44,934 bases of DNA, from contig JARWMV010000118.1 of NCBI GenBank assembly GCA_030998015.1, positions 1 through 44,934 of the forward strand, in the 5' to 3' direction. Position numbers and translations under genes: made by a program. This document shows, piece by piece, positions 10,864 through 21,500 of the stretch (within the stretch, counting starts at the first letter, position 1; each line of letters opens with the position of its first letter). This DNA is from Ceratorhiza oryzae-sativae. Taxonomy: Eukaryota; Basidiomycota; Agaricomycetes; Cantharellales; Ceratobasidiaceae. The notes under the pieces were generated by a model. It was not told where the DNA came from. It saw only the letters and a program-made list of their open reading frames with translations, and ran no database searches.

Positions 10864-12189
10864 TGTTTAGAGTATTGTTTCTTTCTTTGATTGGGAGTTA
10901 TGGCAGACTTCCTTAATATTAATTAATATTAGTCAATATTAATCATTTTTAGTCAAAAAAAAAAATGAATTTCCAACAAACCCCTCCCCTAAGATCACGC
11001 AGCTTCAATCTTCCGTATGAAGAAGTCCATAAAATGGACGATCGGAGCTGCTTTAGTTTAGGAGAATCTCATTAGAAGATATACTTCTACAGGGACCCCA
11101 TAATTTAACATTTCAACCATACTCCACTTACTTACCCTTTTCTTAAAATATTACTACTGACCCCCAAACATGTGCAGCTACGCTGCATTGTTTGGGGGGC
11201 AGTAGCCCCCCAATAATGCAATGACCTCCCAATGCGTTACCAAGCCTGTAAGGCACGCCCTACGGGCCAACGTATTGGGAGGGCCATTGCAATCATTGGG
11301 GGTCTACTGTGGAATCGAATTATGGCATTCGCCCTGTTGGGTGGGGCGCCCAGTTACCCCTGGGCTTCCTACTAGTCTCCAACTGGAAGACATGCCCCAG
11401 GTATACTCCAACACGTGTTGGGTTTAGTTCATTTGATTTCGATAGTACACAAAACAAATAAATTTCTAATTATGGTGTCCCACTAGTATTGTTATTTGTA
11501 TAACAATATATTAGAGGTATTCCCCTAATTATAATAATTGAAGAAAAGGCCCTAGGTTTCGTCTTATGTTATTAGGCTATGTATCGAAAATCTTTCTAAA
11601 CCTTTTTGTATGTGTCCAAAGAGCTGGCGACCTAGTTCCCCATGGGCTAGCGAATTATTCCCGACCCTAACCTAAAAACTAACCCTCGAGAATCGATGTA
11701 GATTTGCCTTCGCAAATCATCGATTCTCGGCGAGCCGGCCGCGACGGTTTCTTTAAGACCCTCGAGCCGGCCGCGCTGGGGACGCCCGAAATGTGATTTC
11801 CAAAAACACCCCCAAACATGTGCAGCTACGCTGCATTGTTTGGGGGTGGTTTTGGGCCCTACGGGCCCAAGGGACATCCATTCGGGCGTCCCAGCGCGAC
11901 GGATTAGTTTCCCTTTCAGTTTGGGTGCGTCTCTGCCGGACATCTTCGATGACCGATCAGTGAACGCCTAACCCAACCGAGGACGGGAAGAGTCCGATTT
12001 GCGCATCATGATGCGCAAATCGGGGGTTGGAAATCCAATCGCCAGTCCTAAGGAAAATTTAGTGAAACAAAGATACTGCAGCTCCGCTGCAGTACTCCCA
12101 AAATGGTTTTTGGCTGCCCCTGTCGGGGCTTGTGGCAATACAATGCACGACATGGAAAGTCCTTACCGGCGCGGGGGATTTCCCTAAGA
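10864..12189. other. Non-coding, structured RNA-like and repeat block
   Basis: Contains a run of alternating AATATT words and a poly-A tract at about 10955. AAGATCACGCAGCTTC with downstream hairpins (about 10990-11100) recurs in similar form at about 19998-20110 (AGATCACATAGCTTC), perhaps part of an intron core. Also present are an R3 (11160-11303), R5 (about 11683-11912) and a GCGCATCATGATGCGC hairpin at about 12001. No gene seen. Mirrored at 5551-6875. Confidence 0.5.
11160..11303 (+). repeat. R3 double hairpin, target CTACTG
   Basis: CTACTG at 11154-11159, its complement CAGTAG at 11200-11205, CTACTG again at 11304-11309. Hairpin 1 is the ACCCCCAAACATG...TGCAGC type; hairpin 2 (CCCCCCAATAATG) has a nested CCTCCCAATGCG hairpin. 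Confidence 0.9.
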
Positions 12190-12414
12190 AATAAGAAAAT
12201 AGAATAACTACATAAGTTTAATATTCATAGAGGATGTGATTATATTATCAAGTCATTCTATCATTTATTTGTGGCGCCCCACGGGATCCTAAGTTCAGCA
12301 TCCTGGAAAACATGTTTTTCAGGTAGATGCCTGAATTAAAAATATAGCATGATTCTGTAATATGATATACCTTTAAAATGTAAGTCTTATAAATATTTAC
12401 AATTTTACAAATCA
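12190..12414 (+). other. nad1 leader region
   Basis: AT-rich 225-bp stretch between an R-family hairpin block and the nad1 start. It contains an imperfect hairpin around CATCCTGGAAAACATG/TTTTTCAGGTAGATG. No tRNA or other gene is visible. Mirrored at 5326-5550. Confidence 0.5.
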
Positions 12415-12578
12415 ATGTCATCCACAGGATTTAATTTTTTAAACGTCCTTATTGTTCTTGTACCTATGTTATTAGGTGTTGCTTTCATGACCATAATAGA
12501 AAGAAAAGTATTAGCGGCCATGCAAAGAAGAGTAGGTCCAGATACTGTTGGTATCTATGGTATAGCTCAACCATTTGC
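12415..12578 (+). CDS. nad1: nad1 exon 1
   Basis: ATG at 12415 opens the reading frame, running to ...[10 protein letters not shown]. The frame would hit TAG at 12580, just past the exon. The exact 3' end lies between 12576 and 12579, because both exon 1 and exon 2 carry GC at the junction. The protein continues into exon 2 as AQPFA-DAAKLV, as in other fungal ND1. Confidence 0.9.
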
Positions 12579-15500
12579 CTAGCGAGTGGCATTATCTCAT
12601 GGATGCGTCGCGGTGCGTCCCTAGGGTATTCACCATGGTGAATACCCTCTTACCTTAGACAGAATCATTTGGGGCAGAGATAATTGAAAACAGAACTATA
12701 TGCTGGGAACCGTCAATTAAAAATTTATACTCGTAGACCCCCAATAATTGCGCATTATTGGGGGGCTACTGCCCCTCAAACAATGCAGCGTAGCTGCACA
12801 TGTTTGGGGGTCAGTAGAGTGACAATTAAGTTTTTAGGCACAATCAGCAAGTAAGAGTTCAACTCCCTTCAACGATCACACGTTCTGCATACTTTCAAGT
12901 ATGGTGGGGACCCTAGTTTCCGGTCGGGTTTCCCTTAATAAATTCTTGCCGCCGGCAGGGTCTACTGGCCTCCCAATGCGTTACCAAGCCTGGCATATTA
13001 TAGTATGATGATATGATCTATTTCTTGAGGAATGCCGCTGCCGCCTTTTTATTTATTGTTCTTAATATAATGCCCCCGCTCTATCGGCTAAAATCTTAGG
13101 TGTAACCCAAGATTTCAGCCGCTAAAGCGGAGGGTCAACGACCCGTGGGCATTGTTAACGAGGCCGCGTTCGCGGCGAGCCGCGCGCACGCCAGGGCCGC
13201 CTTGGCAAGCCAAGGCGTTCGCAGGCGTGCACGGGTAATAAATATTTGCTCTTTTGAAATTGAATCAGCTTACTTTTGTGAACATCTCAACAATTTTTTT
13301 TACTCTGTAATTGCAGGATTGGGTGACATTAATTGTAGTCCATTGTTAGTGCTGTCTTTTGTAGTGCCTACAAAACCCGAAGAAAACTCTGCACAAAAAC
13401 CAAAACGGCGATTGAGTCAAGCGGAAAGAAATAGTTTTGAACTGGCAGAAAATTTGAAAGAAATTCTAGTTGGCTGCCTTTTGGGTGATTTACACTGTCG
13501 AGACCGTTATCAAACGGGAAATGTAACTTTATATTTCGAACAAGGAGTAAGTCCCGCCGGCGTTAGAGGGAATCCTAAAGATTCCCTCGTAGAAAATGAC
13601 GACCGTTCGTCATTTTCAGCCGGCGGCTAAATATCGATATTATGCCGCGCACTAGCAATCGCAAACGGTTGCGATTGCTCACGTTGGTTGGTGGGACAAG
13701 TCCCACCAGCAACTAACGCGCGCGGGACTATTTATTCTATTTATTTGAATTATTTGAAAGCTATTGTAGTTCAACCCCCAAAATCTATGATAGACAACCG
13801 GATACCAGAACCGGTAAAGTTTATACTCGAATTGTATTTACTACCTATTCCTTGCCTTGTTTTAATTATTTATATAACCTATTTTACCATGAGGGTAAAA
13901 AAGTAATACCATTAAATATTGCAAATCTGCTAACACCTAGAGGTTTGGCTCACTTAATTGCTGAAGATGGATCTTTTCAAACCCCCGCTTAGGGTCATCC
14001 AGCATTGTATTTATATATAAATACATGCTGTTGACCCGAGGGGTTTGGTTATCGAGGCCGCGTTCGCGGCGAGCCGCGCGCACGCCAGGGCCGCCTTGGC
14101 TTGATTATTGACCTTAAGGTCAATATGAGCCAAGCTTGCTTGGCTTAAGCCAGGGCGTTCGCAGGCGTGCACGGGTCAAAAAACACACTCAATGGCCTCC
14201 GAGCCATTACCCCCCCAAACAATGCAGCATAGCTGCATCAGTTTGGGGGGTCATTGGTTATTCTTTGTACTGACTCATTTAGTTACGAAGAAGTAACTCT
14301 ATTATCTAATACTTTAAATGCCAACTGGAATTTAGAGAGTTATGTTTACAAAGAAAGAGATAGTTATAGAATCAAAATACCCAAACGAAGCTTACCTAAA
14401 ATGCAAAGTTTACTAAAAAACCTTATGCCTGTTATGATGTTACACAAAATTGGGCTGTAGTTATATTAAATTTTTTCCCCTCCCCTCCAGCGTACATTTT
14501 TAGGATGTCACGCCCTACGGATAGGGTTAGGGAAAATTGAAATGGACTAATTTCACAAATTGAGCAAGCGGTTGGTCAAAACCGATTGGCGGGGCGGATT
14601 AGCGAGGGAACTTTAAAGTGATCCCTAAAATCTAGTGCCTTGTGTATTGTAATACTACTGAAATAAGTTATCTAGCTTCCAGCTGCTTAAATAACAAAGA
14701 ACCCGGTAAGTTGGGTATAACTAATATTATTGATATGATCTATTTCTTAAGGGAAAGTCGCATTAATTTTATTATTAAATTTTATTATTTACACAATTGT
14801 GCATTTAGATTCTATTGAAAATACTTATCTTGCTTTCAATCTCCTTGTTTGTAAGGAACCAGGATTTATATATCGCCAGATAATTCGATATATGTCTTGG
14901 CCTAAGATTGAGCGATTTAAAAAACATATAGCCCTTGATCATTGTCAAGATGTACCTCCGCCGGCGTTAGAGGGAATCCTCAGATGAGGTAGCCTTGACC
15001 ATGAGTCTCATGGTCCAGGCTACCTCCCATAAAGATTCCCTCGTAGAAAATGACGACCGTTCGTCATTTTCAGCCGGCGGCTAAATATCGATATTATGCC
15101 GCGCACTAGCAATCGCAAACGGTTGCGATTGCTCACGTTGGTTGGTGGGACAAGTCCCACCAGCAACTAACGCGCGCGGGCCCCCGCTCTATCGGCTAAA
15201 ATCTTAGGTGTAACCCAAGATTTCAGCCGCCCTGCCTAGAGAACTGCGCTTTAGCGCACGTCTTGGCAGGGGTAATAAAGCGGAGGGTCAACGACCCGTG
15301 GGCATTGTTAACGAGGCCGCGTTCGCGGCGAGCCGCGCGCACGCCAGGGCCGCCTTGGCAAGCCAAGGCGTTCGCAGGCGTGCACGGGTAATATTCTTTC
15401 TTTCCGAAAAGCCTGGAATGGAGTTAGCGGTATTTACAAAATCACGTTTCTACCATTCCGGTTATTTAGCTACTATGGTTCTAGTGTTGATTTAGGGGCC

Positions 15501-18500
15501 CGATTCAAATATCATTTTTGCAGCGCGCTATGCGGCTGCCCAGCAGCGCGCTATGCGGCTGCCCAGCAGCGCGCTATGCGGCTGCCCAGCAGCGCGCTAT
15601 GCGGCTGCCCAGCAGCGCGCTATGCGGCTGCCCAGCAGCGCGCTATGCGGCTGCCCAGCAGCGCGCTATGCGGCTGCCCAGCAGCGCGCTATGCGGCTGC
15701 CCAGCAGCGCGCTATGCGGCTGCCCAGCAGCGCGCTATGCGGCTGCCCAGCAGCGCGCTATGCGGCTGCCCAGCAGCGCGCTATGCGGCTGCCCACAATG
15801 GACCCAAACAAAACAACTTCTTGGGTATATTTCTTAAAGTATTTGGTTGGTCTTTATTTTCAATCACTGTAGACCCCCGACATTGCCGCGCGCGTTAGTT
15901 GCTGGTGGGACTTGTCCCACCAACCAACGTGAGCAATCGCAACCGTTTGCGATTGCTAGTGCGCGGCATAATATCGATATTTAGCCGCCGGCTGAAAATG
16001 ACGAACGGTCGTCATTTTCTACGAGGGAATCTTTAGGATTCCCTCTAACGCCGGCGGGCATTACAATATCGGGGGGTTGCTGCCCACCAAACAATGCAGC
16101 GTAGCTGCACATGTTTGGGGGTCAGTAGTAGAAACTTGTACCCGAGAACAGCTAAATGACCGAGAAAATTGGTATTTATCTAACTTCAAACCGCTCCTTA
16201 ATATTTTAATGATTGCATCATCGGATCCACGAGTTCCAGGTATTTTATCGGCATTAACTCGAGCAAAGATTAGTTCTAGCTTACAGGGTCGAAAAGATTC
16301 TGAAGCCACTCGAGTTCGAAAAAGTATTTCAAAACTGGGAATAAATAATCCATTTTATGGTAAAGGTCCCGGAATCCGAGCTTTAGATATTGCAGGTGAC
16401 CCCCAATAAGGCAATGGCCTCCCAATGCGTCACAAACGTATTGGGGGGGGGCCATTACCTTATGCAATGAGCGCCACAAGTCTTGTGGCGCGCATTGCAA
16501 TCATTGGGGAGCAGCTGAAAAAGCTGGAACTAAAATTTATGTATATGACCCGTGCACGCCTGCGAACGCCTTGGCTTAAGCCAAGGCGGCCCTGGCGTGC
16601 GCGCGGCTCGCCGCGAACGCGGCCTCGATAACCATACCCACGGGTCGTTGACCCTCCGCTTATCGGCTGAAATCTTGGGTTACACCTAAGATTTCAGCCG
16701 ATAAGCGGGGGTATGATGCAACTAATTTTACACTTGTGAGTGGGGGCCCTTTTCGAAGTATCCGAATGGCTGCAAAGGTAACGCACATTTCTGCAAGAAC
16801 ACTTGGCAGAAATCTAGATACGAAAAAACCATTCAAAGGATATTATTATTACAGTCATGCTCAATTCACAATATAAAAACCATTAAAATCAATCCCCTTT
16901 CCCCAAGAAAAGTCGCAGATGCGGCTAAATTAGTGCTTAAAGAAACAATTATACCAGCACAAGCAAATAAAGTACTTTTTTATTTAGCACCTGTTGCTAC
17001 TTTAATCTTTAGTCTATTAGGTCTAAAATAACCTGGCTTAATTAAAATTTCACTATATGCTAGAACAATTGACCCCCAATGCCTTACAGCATGTTGGGGG
17101 GCAATTGCCCCCCCAAACAATGCAGCGTAGCTGCATTGTTTGGGGGGTCAATTGTCAAAAACCTCTGGGTAGCTGGCCATTCCATTGTAGGTGAAATGGC
17201 ATGTTAGGCTATAAATTCTGAGGTATTATTATCCCTTGTTGTCTACAAACAGCAAGAAAATTTCTTATTTGTGATATTAACTTTCGACTAGCAGGCTTTA
17301 ATGACAAAAATCAAAGCCTCAGAGACTATACGTGAAAATTTTGTAAAATAGACAGAAAAGTGCATTAATTCCAATGCTTTACGCCTTTTCATTAATCTAT
17401 TGAGAAAAAAGACATAGTCCAAACTAATGCAAAATATTTTAGCAAATATAGTTGAATTCGTTAATAAAATTAAAAATTGGTTATTTATATTTAACGCATA
17501 TGTTAAAGATGCTTATGCTAAATTCAAATTTTTTGTGTTAACTACTTTAATAAAATTTTACTGCTATATGCCTCCGCGCGCGTTAGTTGCTGGTGGGACT
17601 TGTCCCACCAACCAACGTGAGCAATCGCAACCGTTTGCGATTGCTAGTGCGCGGCATAATATCGATATTTAGCCGCCGGCTGAAAATGACGAACGGTCGT
17701 CATTTTCTACGAGGGAATCTTTATGGGAGGTAGCCTGGACCATGAGACTCATGGTCAAGGCTACCTCATCTGAGGATTCCCTCTAACGCCGGCGGAGTCT
17801 AAGAAAATATTCTACTGATTCTACGGACGTAAAAAATAGCCGTATAAAGGGGCCTAGAACTCCGGACGCCCCAGATCTGACCGAATATCAAACCCCCGCT
17901 TAGGGTCATCCAGCATTGTATTTATATATAAATACATGCTGTTGACCCGAGGGGTTTGGTTATCGAGGCCGCGTTCGCGGCGAGCCGCGCGCACGCCAGG
18001 GCCGCCTTGGCTTGATTATTGACCTTAAGGTCAATATGAGCCAAGCTTGCTTGGCTTAAGCCAGGGCGTTCGCAGGCGTGCACGGGTCAAAAAGAAGTAA
18101 TATTTGGAACAATGCTGGGAGATGCTACAGCAGAAAAATCTCAATTAAATGGTAACACAAGATTGCGGTTTTATATGTCTAATGTAAACCAAGAATTAAT
18201 TTTTCATTTATATTCTATTTTTAAACCCTTTGTTAGAACAGCCCCCAAAGAAGTTACCAGAAAACAAAACGAACTTACTGGGAAAATTCATACAGATATA
18301 CGGTTTTCTACCTTAAAATATCCTATGTTTAACTGGGTAATTGACGACTTTTATGTTAAAGATTTACAAAATAACATAAAAATTGTACCCTTAAATGCCC
18401 ATGAAAAACTAACACCCGTTGGTTTAGCTTTTCTTATTATGGATGATGCTTCGTTTAACATAACAAAAGGCCATTTAGTCATTTGTACAGATTCTTACTC

Positions 18501-21500
18501 AAAAGAAGATGTTTCCAAAAAACACCTTCACGGTGGTTTTGGGCCCTACGGGCTACGCTTAATTGATATTTTTAATTCTAAATTTGGATTATCTTGTGGA
18601 TTGATTAACCATGGAATTACAAAAGGCGGAAATATCTCTTATCGAATCCGAATTAACAAATCCTCAATGCCCTCTTTAATTAACTTAGTTAAACCCCACA
18701 TCATACCCTCAATGCCCGCGCGCGTTAGTTGCTGGTGGGACTTGTCCCACCAACCAACGTGAGCAATCGCAACCGTTTGCGATTGCTAGTGCGCGGCATA
18801 ATATCGATATTTAGCCGCCGGCTGAAAATGACGAACGGTCGTCATTTTCTACGAGGGAATCTTTATGGGAGGTAGCCTGGACCATGAGACTCATGGTCAA
18901 GGCTACCTCATCTGAGGATTCCCTCTAACGCCGGCGGGGGTCTTTAATGTTCAAAGGGCATATTTTGCATAGTTTTGTGGGCAGTAATTCCTTTCGGAGA
19001 TGGTTTAGTACTCTTCGATTTCTCTTTAGGAATCTTGTATACATTAGCTCTATCCTCTCTAGGAATCTATGGAGTATTATTTGCGGGATGGTCTGCTAAT
19101 TCTAAATACGCCTTTTTAGGTTCTTTAAGATCAACTGCGGCTATGATAAGTTACGAGTTAGTACTTAGTTCAGCGGTAGTAATTGTAATTTTAATCACAG
19201 GTTCGTTCAACATTACAAAAATCATTGAGAGCCAACAAGCTGTTTGGAGTGTTATACCCCTACTAACAATATTTTTATTCTATTTCATATCAGTATTGGC
19301 AGAAACATCAAGAACTCCATTTGATCTTCAGGAGGCTGCATTACTAAGAGTATAACCACAATTTGGCTCTAAGGATTCGGTCTCCTTAAAGACCGCTATA
19401 TGCTGGAAAATTCTACCGGTTGAACACATAGCCGTTCTTTCTGTATGTTTAGTAGAACAATCAGCAGGAAACACTAAACTTCCCGCTAGTTCCCTGTAGA
19501 CCCCCAATAATTGCAATGTCGCCATTGACCCCCCAAACTGATGCAGCTATGCTGCATTGTTTGGGGGGGTAACCTTATTGGGGGGCGGATGCCCCTCAAA
19601 CAATGCAGCGGACCCTCCCACCTGGGATTGGGTCCGCTGCACATGTTTGGGGGGCACTAGCATTTTATGAGCTGACGACAGGGTTCCCGCTTGGGGCAAG
19701 TTTGGTATCCTCAGAGAATAGACGTGGTCAATGGAATTCTTAAACTATACCCCGCTAATCGATACCCCTGCCAAGACGTGCGCTAAAGCGCAGTTCTCTA
19801 GGCAGGGTGTAGATTTGCCTTCGCAAATCATCGATTATTGGAGCCCTCCGCGCTTAGGCCGCCCTGCGGGCGATCAAAGAGCGCGGAGGGTTTTAGTTTA
19901 ATGTTTAGTTTTCCATTAAGATATATTCCTTTTTAATCTAGGTAAATAGAATAAATTAAATTTAAAGGCTAACTAGCAAGTCTATAACTCTAAACCCCAG
20001 ATCACATAGCTTCTCGAATGGGCCTATGAAGGTTTGCCCCCGTTCGGCAACTAGATCAGTGCTGAAATTTGAACTAGTTGCAAAATTTTTTAAAAGAGAT
20101 TCTAGTTGAAAATTTAATTTTATATGCAAAATGGAATTTACAGGGTCCCACTCCCCCTCTCTTGGCTACGATTGTTAGCCTCGGGGTCTGGGCAGCCGCG
20201 TAACGCGCTGCAACTATGAAGAAATCCGCGCGCGTTAGTTGCTGGTGGGACTTGTCCCACCAACCAACGTGAGCAATCGCAACCGTTTGCGATTGCTAGT
20301 GCGCGGCATAATATCGATATTTAGCCGCCGGCTGAAAATGACGAACGGTCGTCATTTTCTACGAGGGAATCTTTAGGATTCCCTCTAACGCCGGCGGGCC
20401 AAGTCTTGTGACAAGATAAATCCTTTGCCATTTGAACTGGTGGGGCGTATTTAGATTTAGAGACTATTACAATATCTACCAATAAAAATGTTATCAAATT
20501 TGACCCGAGCACGCCTGCGAACGCCCTGGCTTAAGCCAAGGCGGCCCTGGCGTGCGCGCGGCGTCTGATTCCGAGGTACCCTGGAACTGAAAGTTCCAGG
20601 GTACCTCGCAATACCTCGCCGCGAACGCGGCCTCGATAACCAAACCCCTCGGGTCTACGCGTATCGGCTGAAATCTTGGGTTACACCTAAGATTTTAGCC
20701 GATAAGCGGGGGTTTGATTAATTTCTTATTTCCTCTTAGAGGATATCTATTTTCAATTTTACTTTGTGTGTTTTTAATTACAGTTATATTTACTATGTTA
20801 ATTGAATTTGAAGAGATACTTAACTTTATCCTTCCAAATAATATGGTATCTAGCTTAATCTCTGCATTAGTGCCTTTAAAGGTATATTCTGATTTAAATG
20901 ATCCTAAAGATGTTCGTGCAGATCTTAAAAAAGTTGGCGGTGTTTATGGTTTAGTCAACACTAAAGATGGAAAACAATACATAGGGTCCAGCAAAGATAT
21001 GTATGAAAGATTCACAGATCCCGCGCGCGTTAGTTGCTGGTGGGACTTGTCCCACCAACCAACGTGAGCAATCGCAACCGTTTGCGATTGCTAGTGCGCG
21101 GCATAATATCGATATTTAGCCGCCGGCTGAAAATGACGAACGGTCGTCATTTTCTACGAGGGAATCTTTAGGATTCCCTCTAACGCCGGCGGAGGGTATC
21201 ACAACAAATGCCAGATTACAGCGAAGTATGAAAAAACATGGTATAAATAATTTTATTTTTGTAGTTTATTATTATCACGAAGATCCTTTAACTCAAGCTT
21301 CGGATCCGTCTGTGTACGGCTTAAGCCGCACACATACGTCTCCTCTACAAGCGTGAAGTTGTTGCACGTACGTGCAACAATTTCAGCTAGAGTCGCTGTA
21401 GTTTTAACTGACCCGTGCCCGCCTACGATCGCAGCTGCGGCCCTGGCGTGCGCGGGCGTCTGATTCCGAGGTACCCTGGAACTGAAAGTTCCAGGGTACC

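Larger units (their letters stand above)
13241..14460 (+). pseudogene. LAGLIDADG endonuclease of nad1 intron 1, interrupted
   Basis: Double-motif LAGLIDADG homing endonuclease: first motif [10 protein letters not shown], second motif [12 protein letters not shown], then [16 protein letters not shown] and the C-terminus [17 protein letters not shown]. It is split by R1 (13554-13725), R2 (13982-14175) and an R3 half (about 14203-14265). At R2 the five-base target TCAAA is present on both sides, and removing the repeat gives ...DGSFQKTHS... in frame. This arm also has two extra bases (TA) near 13872 that break the frame; the left-arm copy lacks them. Confidence 0.85.
14741..16876 (+). pseudogene. 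GIY-YIG endonuclease of nad1 intron 1, interrupted
   Basis: Pieces in order: a hydrophobic start and [15 protein letters not shown] (to about 14957); [13 protein letters not shown]...[13 protein letters not shown] (15389-15516), the GIY-YIG catalytic motif; [18 protein letters not shown] (15797-15870); [19 protein letters not shown] and a NUMOD3-like [19 protein letters not shown] (16130-16397); a NUMOD1-like domain with [13 protein letters not shown] (16509-16875), ending TAA. The pieces are separated by R1+R2, the 23-bp R7 array, an R3 carrying R1, a further R3 and an R2. Frame continuity is recovered at each R2 and R3 junction when one target copy is removed. The start codon is uncertain. 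Confidence 0.85.
12579..16916 (+). other. nad1 intron 1 (group I-like, two endonuclease genes)
   Basis: About 4.34 kb between exons 1 and 2. Near the 5' end, TATATGCTGGGAAC at about 12700, AATCAGCAAG at about 12842 and TTCAACGATCACACG at 12868-12882 resemble the P, Q and R elements of a group I core; the S partner is not clear. It holds a LAGLIDADG gene (13241-14460) and then a GIY-YIG gene (about 14741-16876). The motif ATATGATCTATTTCTT occurs at about 13011 and again at about 14730, so two fused introns or an intron in an intron are possible. Confidence 0.6.
8870..17743 (-). repeat. Right arm of giant inverted repeat
   Basis: Near-identical inverted copy of 1-8866. Unlike the left arm it runs on past its outer end into the rest of nad1 (exons 3 and 4), so this is the copy attached to a complete gene. 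Known differences are short indels: two extra bases (TA) near 13872 and one extra base near 16202. Confidence 0.95.
17427..18970 (+). pseudogene. LAGLIDADG endonuclease of nad1 intron 2
   Basis: Starts [18 protein letters not shown]. First motif [12 protein letters not shown] (about 18106), second [13 protein letters not shown] (about 18421), then [13 protein letters not shown] and the tail [10 protein letters not shown]. Interrupted by R1 (17574-17795), R2 (17893-18086, target TCAAA on both sides; removal gives ...LTEYQKEVIFG in frame) and R1 (18716-18937) near the C-terminus. Between 18112 and 18715 the frame is open. It contains an extra in-frame stretch (about 18512-18555, [14 protein letters not shown]) that looks like the remains of an R5 hairpin. 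Confidence 0.88.
17023..18977 (+). other. nad1 intron 2, group I
   Basis: 1955 bp. The 5' exon ends in T and the intron ends in G. A clear group I core is present: a GGCTTT/AAAGCC hairpin, then CTCAGAGACTATACG (R) at 17319-17333 and AAGACATAGTCC (S) at 17409-17420, whose ACTAT/ATAGT strands form P7, with a GCATT/AATGC hairpin between them as P8. The LAGLIDADG gene starts directly after S at 17427. An R3 with target CAATTG lies upstream of the core. Confidence 0.85.

Noticed and set aside
12830..12960. A tRNA near AGAGTTCAACTC
   Set aside because: No matching acceptor strand upstream; the text fits better as the R element of a group I core.
15520..15792. CRISPR array
   Set aside because: The 23-bp units are contiguous with no spacers, and the genome is mitochondrial.
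16917..19337. Independent short genes at exon 2 and exon 3
   Set aside because: Joined at T/G intron borders they give a continuous ND1 protein, so they are exons of nad1.
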